Origin: Sphingobacterium hungaricum
GTDB taxonomy: Bacteria > Bacteroidota > Bacteroidia > Sphingobacteriales > Sphingobacteriaceae
Assembly (NCBI RefSeq): GCF_015210005.1
Contig: NZ_MU158698.1
Coordinates: forward strand, 3,290,029-3,354,028
Reading direction: 5' to 3'
Length of the DNA stretch: 64,000 nt
Position numbers and translations under genes: made by a program. Positions 47,293 to 55,473 of this stretch are shown piece by piece. The stretch's first letter is position 1; every line of letters starts with the position of its first letter. The notes beneath the pieces are model-generated. The model saw only the letters and a list, made by a program, of their open reading frames with translations. It did not search any database and was not told the origin of the DNA.

Positions 47293-47307
47293 TTAAAAAT
47301 AACCTTC

Positions 47308-47697
47308 ATGAAACAAGAAAAATTTTCTCCTCGAAAAAGACTGAACAGTTTTTCGTATGCGATTAACGGATTGAAAACGCTTTGGATTGAAGAACATAAT
47401 GCAAGAATACATTTCTTTCTTGCCATCTCGGTCATTTTAATGGGTTTATATTTTAAAATAACTATTTATGATTGGATGGCCGTTTTTTTTGCGATTGGGT
47501 TTGTACTCGTAACAGAAATAATAAATACTGCGATTGAGAATATTTCTGATTTTATTTCAGCAGAAAGAGATAATCGGATTAAAAAAATTAAAGACATTTC
47601 TGCTGGAGCTGTACTGATTAGTTCGATAACCGCCTTTATAATTGGATTGCTGGTTTTTGCTCCCAAATTTTTGATTTTATTTCAGAGCGGATCTTAG
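47308..47697 (+). CDS. dgkA: DgkA-type diacylglycerol/undecaprenol kinase
   Basis: Start at the ATG at 47308 (MKQEKFSPRKRL) in place of a TTG 18 bases upstream. 129 residues with three transmembrane helices and the family motif TEIINTAIENISDFIS (ExxNTAxE active-site region). It phosphorylates diacylglycerol or undecaprenol in the inner membrane, feeding lipid and cell-wall carrier recycling. Monocistronic. Confidence 0.88.
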   Translation: MKQEKFSPRKRLNSFSYAINGLKTLWIEEHNARIHFFLAISVILMGLYFKITIYDWMAVFFAIGFVLVTEIINTAIENISDFISAERDNRIKKIKDISAGAVLISSITAFIIGLLVFAPKFLILFQSGS

Positions 47698-47808
47698 CGA
47701 AATAGAAATAAAAAAAGTGAATTGTTATTTTTTCGAGAGGTAAAAGTAAATCGAATAAGTAAACTATCAAAAATCCTATTCTATTATTATCCCATTTAAA
47801 TGACTAAT

Positions 47809-47829
47809 AAAAAATGGGCTAATGCCCAT
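47809..47829 (-). terminator. Intrinsic terminator of the M16-hemF-gpsA operon
   Basis: On the minus strand, ATGGGC-ATTA-GCCCAT is followed by six T. It stands 40 bases downstream of the stop of the last M16 gene. Confidence 0.75.
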
Positions 47830-47869
47830 TCCTATTCAATCTTCAAAAAGAAAATCTCAAATCTCAAAT

Positions 47870-49150
47870 CTAATCCAACTTCCCAACAACTACCTTCGTT
47901 AATTGTTGATAATCAAAATATTGACCAGCTATTTCTTTTACTTTAGCAGGAGTCATGGCCTGTATGCTTTCGGTATAGCGCTGGTAATAGCTCAGATCCA
48001 TTCCCGAGAAGTAGACGGCTTTGAATTTATCCGCATGGGAGAATATAGATTCCAAGCTTCCTAGCATGGTGCCCAATAAATAATTCCGAACCAACTGTAC
48101 TTCTTCTTCTGTTGGAATTTCAGTGCGAAGCAGGCTAAATTCCTTTTCGATTTCGGACAAGGTCGCAGAAGTCACATCCACGCCAACTTCGGTCGCTATG
48201 GTAAAGAAACCGCTATATTTTAAGCTCGCAACCGCAGAACCGATGCTATAGGTGTAGCCCTTCTCTTCCCGAATGTTTTTCATCAGGCGAGAACCAAAAA
48301 ATCCACCGAAAAGCGTATTCACAAATTGAACTGACGCATAGTTTGGATCGGTACGATTAATTAACTGATAACCCATTCGAATAGCAGATTGCACCGAATC
48401 TTTGCGTTCTTCAAAGATAAAATCAGCGACTGCTGGCTCAAACACAGGCGCTTTTAACTGAATTTGATTTTCTGGCGAATGCCAGTCGGAAACAAATAAA
48501 TTTTCAATCAATCCCAAAGTCTGCTGATCCACAGCCCCTGCAAGTATCAATGTACAATTCGAAGGGCGGATCTGTTTTTGGTAAAGAGCCAACAGGTCAG
48601 CTCTGGTCAATGCGTCCAAACCTTCCTTGGTTGGCGTTATGCCATAGAGGGTATTTCCAAACACGCTTTTGTAGAATTGCTTTCGAGCGACAAAATCATT
48701 CTTTTCCAGCGAAACCTGCAAGGTTTGCTTGTTGTTGCGAATGTAGGTCTGCAATTCCTTTTCCGGAATGATTGCATCCATTAAGATGTCTTTGACAATC
48801 GGAAAAATTTTATGCGCATATTTTTTTAAGGTATAAACAGTAATGGCGGTATGGTCATAACTATATTCGGGCACGAGAAACGCCCCGTAAAAATCAACCT
48901 GCTCGGCGATTTCTGCGCTCGTCAGTCGAGTAGTTCCTTCTTTAATCAATGAAGACAAAGCTGTATTCAGCAAAGGGTTTTCAGGCGATTCAAAAACGTT
49001 GGCAAATATAAATTCCGCTTTGATTAGCGAATGATCCTCCGATGCGAACACAAATGCCTTCAAGCCGTTTCCATAAGCATATTCCTTTGGATGGATAAGA
49101 TGGATTCCGGTGATTTCTTTATATTCTGGGCTATTAATTCTGTTCAGCAT
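47870..49150 (-). CDS. M16-family peptidase-like subunit without zinc motif
   Basis: 426 residues with the two-domain M16 fold (GLKAFVFASEDHSL, LNTALSSLIKEGT, FGGFFGSRLMKNIREEKGYTYSI). The HxxEH zinc motif is replaced by TALSSLIKEG, so this is the non-catalytic partner, as in mitochondrial processing peptidase pairs. It overlaps the catalytic gene upstream by 17 bases, so a heterodimer is likely. The loop REEKGYTYSIGSA, which contacts substrate in M16B enzymes, is kept. Confidence 0.85.
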   Translation of the reverse strand: MLNRINSPEYKEITGIHLIHPKEYAYGNGLKAFVFASEDHSLIKAEFIFANVFESPENPLLNTALSSLIKEGTTRLTSAEIAEQVDFYGAFLVPEYSYDHTAITVYTLKKYAHKIFPIVKDILMDAIIPEKELQTYIRNNKQTLQVSLEKNDFVARKQFYKSVFGNTLYGITPTKEGLDALTRADLLALYQKQIRPSNCTLILAGAVDQQTLGLIENLFVSDWHSPENQIQLKAPVFEPAVADFIFEERKDSVQSAIRMGYQLINRTDPNYASVQFVNTLFGGFFGSRLMKNIREEKGYTYSIGSAVASLKYSGFFTIATEVGVDVTSATLSEIEKEFSLLRTEIPTEEEVQLVRNYLLGTMLGSLESIFSHADKFKAVYFSGMDLSYYQRYTESIQAMTPAKVKEIAGQYFDYQQLTKVVVGKLD

Positions 49151-50396
49151 GTGTTTCTTTTACTAAAGGTTTGTAAAGCAAGGTCGACGAGTTTTCTTCC
49201 CTAAAAATAGCATTCGCAACGCGTCTTATGTCTTCAGGTTTTACTTGAAGATACTTTTCGATTTCCTGATTGTATAAATCAGCATCGCCCAACAGTTCGA
49301 AATAAGCCAAGTTCATTGCCTTATCCAGAATCGAAAGTTCAGAAAATACCATGGTCGACTCGACTTTATTCTTAACTTTTTCCAATTCATGTTCCGTCAC
49401 CAATTCCGTTTTCAAGCGTTCCAATTGCGCCCATAATGCCTGTTCAGCGTCTGCTAGCGAAACTCCTTCGGAAGGTTTTCCTTCCAAAACAAATAAATTC
49501 GTATCCAAGCTTCCCATCATGTAGGCATTCACCTCTGAAAAAATTGGCTCTTCTTTGACCAGACTTCTATATAAGCGCGATGAAGAACCGCGAGACAAAA
49601 TATCTGAAATCAAATCTGTCGCATAATAGTCAGCATGCATGCGCTCTTCTCCATGAAAAGCGATGTAAATGCTTTCCAAAGGCACATCCGCCTCCACAGT
49701 TTCCCGGCGAGCTTCTGTCTGCTTTGGTTCTTGAGGTAAATACCGTTCAATTTTTTCGCCTGCCGGAATGTCTCCAAACCATTTTTCAGCTAAAGATTTC
49801 ACGCCCTCAAAATCAACATCACCTGCAATAACCATAATGGCATGCTGAGGTGTGTAATGCGTATCGAAAAAGGCTTTGACATCCTCCATCTTTGCATCTT
49901 CAATATGTTTCAGTTCTTTTCCGATGGTCGCCCAGCGGTAAGGATGTTCTTTGTAAGCTAACGGACGAAGCTTTAACCAGACATCGCCATAAGGCTGATT
50001 TAAATAGCGCTGTTTAAATTCCTCTATAACAACCTGACGTTGCACTTCCAGGCTTTGTTCTGAAAAAGCCAAGCTCAGCATGCGGTCGCTTTCCAGCCAA
50101 AAAGCAGTTTCCAAATTATTCGCTGGAAGCGTAATGTAATAGTTAGTGATATCGTTGCTCGTAAACGCATTATTTTCTCCGCCGACTTGCTGAAGTGGCG
50201 TGTCGTAGTTCGGGATATTCACCGAACCGCCGAACATCAAATGCTCGAAAAGATGCGCAAACCCGGTCTGTTCTGGATTTTCATCCCGAGCGCCAACATC
50301 ATAGAGGATATTCACGCAAGCCATCGCTGTGCTATGGTCTTCGTGCACAAGGACGCGGAGACCGTTGTCCAGTGTAAATTTTTTATAATGAACCAT
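49134..50396 (-). CDS. M16-family zinc peptidase, catalytic subunit
   Basis: 420 residues. Zinc-binding inverted motif HLFEH (His48, Glu51, His52) in TGFAHLFEHLMFGG, with the third ligand Glu in VVIEEFKQRY. The C-terminal half contains the conserved ISDILSRGSSSRLYRSL. No signal peptide is evident, so it is cytoplasmic or exported by another route. M16B enzymes degrade small peptides or process presequences. Operon: gpsA-hemF-M16(catalytic)-M16(partner). Confidence 0.88.
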   Translation of the reverse strand: MVHYKKFTLDNGLRVLVHEDHSTAMACVNILYDVGARDENPEQTGFAHLFEHLMFGGSVNIPNYDTPLQQVGGENNAFTSNDITNYYITLPANNLETAFWLESDRMLSLAFSEQSLEVQRQVVIEEFKQRYLNQPYGDVWLKLRPLAYKEHPYRWATIGKELKHIEDAKMEDVKAFFDTHYTPQHAIMVIAGDVDFEGVKSLAEKWFGDIPAGEKIERYLPQEPKQTEARRETVEADVPLESIYIAFHGEERMHADYYATDLISDILSRGSSSRLYRSLVKEEPIFSEVNAYMMGSLDTNLFVLEGKPSEGVSLADAEQALWAQLERLKTELVTEHELEKVKNKVESTMVFSELSILDKAMNLAYFELLGDADLYNQEIEKYLQVKPEDIRRVANAIFREENSSTLLYKPLVKETHAEQN

Positions 50397-50408
50397 GTTA
50401 TTTTTAAA

Positions 50409-51311
50409 TTATATCGCTAACCAGTCTATGTCTTTCTTTAAAAGAGACAGCGTACGTTCTTCTTCCGAACCAGCTTCTGTTTTAAAATCATAGAACCAAT
50501 TTGCTTGTTTAGGCAGACTCATCAAAATCGATTCGATTCGCCCGTTTGTTTCTAATCCAAATTTTGTACCTGCGTCATAGACCAAGTTAAACTCTACATA
50601 ACGCCCCCGGCGAAGGAATTGCCATTCTTTTTCCCTGTCGGAATAGGATTTATCGCGGTTGCGGTTCACAATCTCGCTATATGTTGGAGCGAATGTACGA
50701 CCTAGGTCGCAGGAATACGCAAACAATTCGTCGTAAGATAGGCCTGTTTTTTCAGGAGTCAGCTTATCGTAAAACACTCCGCCGATTCCGCGAGTTTCAT
50801 TGCGATGTTTAATAAAGAAATAGTTGTCAGCCCAAGTTTTAAAGTCCGCATAGAAAGTAGGGCTATGCTTGTCAGAAACAGTTTTTAATGCCTGATGAAA
50901 ATAAGTTGCGTCAGCATCCTGGATATAGTGAGGGGTCAAATCAATCCCACCGCCAAACCAGCGTACCTGTTCGTTCAGTTCAAAATAGCGGATATTCATG
51001 TGGATAATCGGAACAAAAGGATTATTGGGATGAATGACAATCGACACACCGCATGCAAAAAAATCATCTTCATCCACGCCAAACGCTTTCTTGATAGGCT
51101 CTGGAAGTTTTCCGTAGACAGCCGAAAAGTTGACACCGCCTTTTTCAAATACATTTCCATTTTGGATAATGCGCGTTCGGCCTCCGCCTCCGCCCTCACG
51201 TTCCCAAACTTCCTCTACAAAATGAGCTTTCCCATCCAGCTTCTCTAGCGCCGTGCAAATTTCATCTTGAATCTTCTGATATTCCTGAGCTATCTGTTCT
51301 TTATTGACCAT
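50409..51311 (-). CDS. hemF: Oxygen-dependent coproporphyrinogen III oxidase
   Basis: 300 residues, the usual HemF length. Conserved blocks: GGGGGRTRIIQNGNVFEKGG, ACGVSIVIHPNNPFVP, IHMNIRYFE, WFGGGIDLTPHY and RRGRYVEFNLVYDAGTKFGL. It converts coproporphyrinogen III to protoporphyrinogen IX with O2 in haem synthesis. It starts on the last base of the gpsA stop region (one-base overlap), so it is co-translated. Confidence 0.95.
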   Translation of the reverse strand: MVNKEQIAQEYQKIQDEICTALEKLDGKAHFVEEVWEREGGGGGRTRIIQNGNVFEKGGVNFSAVYGKLPEPIKKAFGVDEDDFFACGVSIVIHPNNPFVPIIHMNIRYFELNEQVRWFGGGIDLTPHYIQDADATYFHQALKTVSDKHSPTFYADFKTWADNYFFIKHRNETRGIGGVFYDKLTPEKTGLSYDELFAYSCDLGRTFAPTYSEIVNRNRDKSYSDREKEWQFLRRGRYVEFNLVYDAGTKFGLETNGRIESILMSLPKQANWFYDFKTEAGSEEERTLSLLKKDIDWLAI

Positions 51312-52318
51312 TATGTTAGTTTATTCGCTAATACTTTTATTTCTTGATTTGCCGGACGATTCTGGTACAGAATGCGATACACGGTATCGCAAATCGGTAA
51401 GCTGATTCCCTTTCTTGAACAGATGGCTTGAATACATCCGGTAGCATAATAGCCTTCGGCAATCATATTCATCTCCAATTGTGCAGACTGAACACTATAG
51501 CCTTTGCCAATCATATTGCCAAATGTCCGGTTTCTGCTAAATTGAGAATAAGCCGTAACCAATAAGTCGCCTAAATAAGCCGAATTGTTAATATTCCGGT
51601 CGCTGGGATTGATTTGTTCCAAAAAATCTTCCATCTCCCGGATTGCATTGGTCACTAAGACCGCCTGAAAATTATCGCCATAACCCAATCCATGGCAAAT
51701 CCCTCCTGCCAAGGCATAAATATTCTTTAGAACCGCACCAAACTCGACACCGATGACGTCCGAAGAAGTAATCGTATGAATGTAATGCGTCGACAATATA
51801 TCCGCAACATGCCTTGCGTGTTCTTCGCTTTCAGACGCAATTGTCAAATACGACAGCTTCTCCAGCGATACTTCTTCGGCATGGCATGGCCCACCAATCG
51901 CAACAATATTCTGAAAAGGAATCTGATAGGTATTTGTCAGGTATTCTCCAACGACTAAATTTTCGTCAGGAACAATTCCCTTAATTGCCGAAACAACGAT
52001 TTTATCTTGAAAATCCTCTGCTTTGACATCCTTTAAAGCCTGTTTTAGATAAGCTGAAGGCGTGTTTAAAATAACAATATCGGAATCCTGAATAATTTGC
52101 TGTGCATTGCAGGAAATATTTTCTTTTGGAAGATGGATTTCCACCGCGCTTAAATAGGAAGGATTATGCTTATGGCTCAGAATATACTCGATGTCATCTG
52201 ATTTGCGCACCCACCATAAAATGGATTTCGGAACCTGATTATCACTTAGCATTTTGACCATCGCCGTTGCCCAACTCCCGCTTCCGATGACTCCTATTTT
52301 CAATTGATCTTTACTCAT
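51311..52318 (-). CDS. gpsA: NAD(P)H-dependent glycerol-3-phosphate dehydrogenase
   Basis: 335 residues. Rossmann motif GVIGSGSWATAMVKM (9-23), catalytic-domain block GVEFGAVLKNIYALAGGICHG with the active Lys, and NTPSAYLKQAL. It makes sn-glycerol-3-phosphate from dihydroxyacetone phosphate for phospholipid synthesis. First gene of the operon with hemF and the M16 pair. Confidence 0.93.
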   Translation of the reverse strand: MSKDQLKIGVIGSGSWATAMVKMLSDNQVPKSILWWVRKSDDIEYILSHKHNPSYLSAVEIHLPKENISCNAQQIIQDSDIVILNTPSAYLKQALKDVKAEDFQDKIVVSAIKGIVPDENLVVGEYLTNTYQIPFQNIVAIGGPCHAEEVSLEKLSYLTIASESEEHARHVADILSTHYIHTITSSDVIGVEFGAVLKNIYALAGGICHGLGYGDNFQAVLVTNAIREMEDFLEQINPSDRNINNSAYLGDLLVTAYSQFSRNRTFGNMIGKGYSVQSAQLEMNMIAEGYYATGCIQAICSRKGISLPICDTVYRILYQNRPANQEIKVLANKLT

Positions 52319-52552
52319 ATATTAACCTCGACAGCTACAAAGATAGGAATTTTAGGGGCATGTCATGGCTTTAAGCCATTGAAATGATTTTGGACTAACA
52401 ATTCGGATTTCATGATAAAAATACATCCGAAACCTCGATTTTTAAATACCGAAATTTTATCTGAAGTACTGTTAAGCAACTAAATGACAAGTGTAGCGAA
52501 AAATTGCATAACTTCGTTATATACAATATTTTATAAGAAAACCTATTTTTAT

Positions 52553-52954
52553 ATGAGAACGCTCTATATCTTTTTAATCGCATCCATGTGTATGCTATCT
52601 TGTTCCAAAGATGAAACTAATGAACTAATCGGTGATTGGCAATTGGTAGAAGTTCAATCTCCACAAATGATGCTGAATGGCCGTATAGAACTTGTAAGTA
52701 AAGATTTTCGGTCAGAAAACATCATGTATAGTTTTATCTCAAATAATACGCTACGGGTAACAGGTGCTAGTCATTTCGCATATGAACCTGGAACCTACTC
52801 GTATGAATTGATTGATAGCCACGCCACTTTTAAAACTTCTAAAGGAGTAATTATCGAAAATACGGATTGGGTATTGGGATATCGCGAAGGCTTGATGGTT
52901 TTAGATAAGAGTTATGTGGATGGTCCCCAATTACTATTTGAGAAAAAACAATAA
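52553..52954 (+). CDS. Small lipocalin-like lipoprotein
   Basis: The ATG at 52553 is chosen because it begins a lipoprotein signal (MRTLYIFLIASMCMLSC, then SKDETNE); the upstream in-frame extension has no such character. 133 residues; NELIGDWQLVEVQSP is the typical first strand of small lipocalin-like (DUF5004/lipocalin-4 type) proteins. Function unknown. Convergent with rny, sharing its terminator. Confidence 0.6.
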   Translation: MRTLYIFLIASMCMLSCSKDETNELIGDWQLVEVQSPQMMLNGRIELVSKDFRSENIMYSFISNNTLRVTGASHFAYEPGTYSYELIDSHATFKTSKGVIIENTDWVLGYREGLMVLDKSYVDGPQLLFEKKQ

Positions 52955-52960
52955 ACAAAG

Positions 52961-52984
52961 AAAAAGGAGCTTTTCAGCTCCTCT
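52961..52984. terminator. Bidirectional terminator between the lipoprotein gene and rny
   Basis: AGGAGC-TTTTCA-GCTCCT hairpin with A-rich sequence on one side (a T-run on the minus strand, for rny) and a CTTTA tail on the other. Placed between two convergent stops. Confidence 0.75.
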
Positions 52985-52987
52985 CCT

Positions 52988-54547
52988 TTATTTTGCATAA
53001 GAAACCGATCGGGTCTCTCGAATAACCGTCACCTTAATCTGACCTGGATAAGTCATCTCCGTTTGAATGCGGTTAGAAATATCTGCCGCTAAGATTTCCG
53101 ATTGAACATCTGTAATCTTTTCGCTCTCTACGATAACACGCAGTTCACGTCCAGCCTGAATAGCAAATGTTTTCTCCACACCTGGATATGACAGCGCCAA
53201 GGCTTCCAAATCTTTCAGACGTTTGATGTAACTTTCTACAACCTCGCGGCGAGCACCAGGACGAGCGCCTGAAATCGCATCACAAGCTTGAACAACTGGA
53301 GAAATCATCGATGTCATTTCGATTTCATCGTGGTGAGCACCGATTGCATTACATACTTCTGGATGTTCTTTATATTTCTCTGCCAACTGCATACCAAGAA
53401 TAGCGTGAGGCAATTCTGGGTTGTCATCTGGCACCTTACCAATATCATGCAATAATCCTGCACGCTTAGCTAACTTCACATTTAAGCCCAACTCTGCAGC
53501 CATTGTTGCGGCAAAATTCGCCACTTCGCGCGAGTGTTGCAAAAGATTCTGACCATAAGAAGAACGGTAACGCATACGGCCTACCATTCGGATTAATTCC
53601 GGATGCAAACCATGGATACCTAAATCAATCGCTGTACGTTCACCGATTTCAACGATTTCATCTTCAATCTGTGTACGAGTCTTAGCAACCACTTCTTCGA
53701 TACGTGCCGGGTGAATACGACCATCCGTTACCAAACGGTGTAAGGATAAGCGTGCGATTTCGCGTCTTACCGGATCAAAACCTGATAAGATAATCGCCTC
53801 CGGTGTATCATCAACAATAATCTCGACTCCTGTTGCGGCTTCTAGCGCACGAATATTACGTCCTTCACGACCAATAATACGGCCTTTGATTTCATCATTT
53901 TCAATATTGAAGATGGAAACTGTATTTTCGATTGCCGATTCTGTAGCCGTACGCTGAATGGTTTGGATAACGACTTTCTTCGCTTCTTTCGAGGCTGTTA
54001 ACTTCGCTTCGTCAACAATGTCTTTAATCTGTGCAATCGCTTGTGAGCGAGCTTCTTCACGTAAGTTTGAAACCAATTGTTCCTTCGCTTCTTCGGCAGT
54101 CACACCAGCAACGCTTTCTAGTTGCTTGATCTGCTGCGCTTTTAATTGCTCAATTTCATCACGTTTATTCTCATTCACTTCGACCAATTGATCTAATTTT
54201 TTGTTTTTAGCATCAATGTCCTGCTTTTCGCGATTTAATGTTTCTAATTTCTGATTGATCGACTGCTCTTTTTGACGAATCGAATTTTCTTTTTGAGAAA
54301 TGGTATTGTTGCGCTGATTGACTTCTTTTTCATGCTCCGCCTTTAACGCTAAAAATTTCTCCTTTGCCTCCAGCATACGCTGCTTTTTGGTATGCTCAGC
54401 TTGCTGTTCCGCTTCTTTAAGTATGCTTGATGCCTTTTCTTTCGCGGCTTGCTCCTGCTTTTTTAGCAGCATGCCCAATAGAAAGCGACCTATAAGAATA
54501 CCAACGATAAGCGAAATTATAATTGATATTGTTGTTGATAACTCCAT
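52988..54547 (-). CDS. rny: Ribonuclease Y
   Basis: 519 residues. N-terminal membrane anchor (IISLIVGILIGRFLLGML), a long coiled coil (~30-200), a KH domain (GREGRNIRALEAATGVEI) and an HD domain (GLLHDIGKVPDDN, and AIGAHHDE with metal-binding residues). RNase Y is a membrane-bound endoribonuclease that starts mRNA decay. All metal ligands of the HD motif are visible. Confidence 0.95.
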   Translation of the reverse strand: MELSTTISIIISLIVGILIGRFLLGMLLKKQEQAAKEKASSILKEAEQQAEHTKKQRMLEAKEKFLALKAEHEKEVNQRNNTISQKENSIRQKEQSINQKLETLNREKQDIDAKNKKLDQLVEVNENKRDEIEQLKAQQIKQLESVAGVTAEEAKEQLVSNLREEARSQAIAQIKDIVDEAKLTASKEAKKVVIQTIQRTATESAIENTVSIFNIENDEIKGRIIGREGRNIRALEAATGVEIIVDDTPEAIILSGFDPVRREIARLSLHRLVTDGRIHPARIEEVVAKTRTQIEDEIVEIGERTAIDLGIHGLHPELIRMVGRMRYRSSYGQNLLQHSREVANFAATMAAELGLNVKLAKRAGLLHDIGKVPDDNPELPHAILGMQLAEKYKEHPEVCNAIGAHHDEIEMTSMISPVVQACDAISGARPGARREVVESYIKRLKDLEALALSYPGVEKTFAIQAGRELRVIVESEKITDVQSEILAADISNRIQTEMTYPGQIKVTVIRETRSVSYAK

Positions 54548-54588
54548 TTGTATTTATTTATATAATTGTTTTTAGTTAAATTTTTCTC

Positions 54589-54766
54589 AAAAAAAAACCG
54601 CAATTAAATTATCAGGTATCATGTATGTTTAAACTTCGATTTCACATGGTTTGAGCAATTGATCATGACCTAGATGGCTTACGCAAAATGGCCTTCATCT
54701 TTGTTCGCTCGTGATATTGAAGCGTTAAGTTTAAAATAGTGACAACCCGAATTTAACTGCGGCAAA
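54589..54766 (-). ncRNA. ssrS: Candidate 6S RNA between zapA and rny
   Basis: A ~178-base region forms one long rod. The 5' end CCGCAGTTAAATT (54762-54750) pairs with the 3' end AATTTAATTGCGG (54610-54598), directly followed by nine T. Inside, CGGGT faces ACCTG, then TTTAAACTT (54735-54727) pairs with AAGTTTAAA (54636-54628). A large open central part follows, then an apical arm with AGATG..GGC/GCC..ATCT. Closed ends, a central bubble and a terminal U-run are the features of 6S RNA, which binds RNA polymerase holoenzyme in stationary phase. Position next to zapA is the classical location of ssrS in Gammaproteobacteria. No covariance model was run. Confidence 0.6.
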
Positions 54767-54801
54767 TTCGTCGTTTTAAAGCTCTAAATAAAGAACGATT
54801 T

Positions 54802-55092
54802 TTATTTTCTAAAGAAATCCGTTAGTAAATCATCCAATTCGTGAATGGATTGCTCCAAACCAGCATCCTGGCTTTTTGCTCCCTTTTCTGCTTTAATCAT
54901 CCCTGTAGCATATTGCAACACACACATGGACAATAAATCCTGTTTATCACGAACTGCATAATTTTCTTGCAATTCCTTTATTTTTTCATTTATTAACTTC
55001 GCTGCGTGGCGGATAACCTCTTCTTCCTCTGCCTCTACTCTCAGTGGATAAACGCGGTCAGCGATATTTATTTTTATGGAAATGTCTCCCAT
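54802..55092 (-). CDS. zapA: Cell division protein ZapA
   Basis: 96 residues. MGDISIKINIADRVYPLRV is the usual N-terminal beta part of ZapA; EEEEVIRHAAKLINEKIKEL and the following coiled coil (IHELDDLLTDFF at the end) complete the family. ZapA promotes bundling of FtsZ filaments at the division site. It comes after pheT and a small coiled-coil gene in the same direction, as in many Bacteroidota. Confidence 0.85.
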   Translation of the reverse strand: MGDISIKINIADRVYPLRVEAEEEEVIRHAAKLINEKIKELQENYAVRDKQDLLSMCVLQYATGMIKAEKGAKSQDAGLEQSIHELDDLLTDFFRK

Positions 55093-55135
55093 TTGTTTGA
55101 GCTTATGAACGGATAGGTCTTAATTTAGCAAACCG

Positions 55136-55453
55136 CTATTTTAGTAAACCTATACATTTGTCTATTTCTCGCACAAAATCGTTAATTTTTTGTTTTGTGT
55201 CAAGTATTTTTTCGTTTATTACTTCTTTATCTACCACCGTTTCGTCCAAACTCTTTGCTACAGCCATCACGCGCAACTTCTCATCAAGCTGTTTGACTTT
55301 TTCAGAACTGGTTTCAAAAGCGACTTGCAAGGATTGAACTTCTAATTTTAACAAGTCATTCTCTTCTTGTAAGGCTTCACACATTTGAATTAAGTTTTTC
55401 GTTTTCTCAACGATGACATTCATTTGTGAAGATAAAGCAGCCATATTTCGCAA
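55136..55453 (-). CDS. Small coiled-coil protein between pheT and zapA
   Basis: 105 residues, almost entirely coiled coil (VIVEKTKNLIQMCEALQEEN, LLKLEVQSLQVAFETSSEKV). The short N-terminus is MRNMAALSSQMN. Position and form suggest a partner of ZapA in division (a ZapB-like role), but there is no sequence signature to prove it. 20 bases after pheT, 43 before zapA. Confidence 0.65.
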   Translation of the reverse strand: MRNMAALSSQMNVIVEKTKNLIQMCEALQEENDLLKLEVQSLQVAFETSSEKVKQLDEKLRVMAVAKSLDETVVDKEVINEKILDTKQKINDFVREIDKCIGLLK

Positions 55454-55473
55454 TTATTCCTTTTAAATCGACC

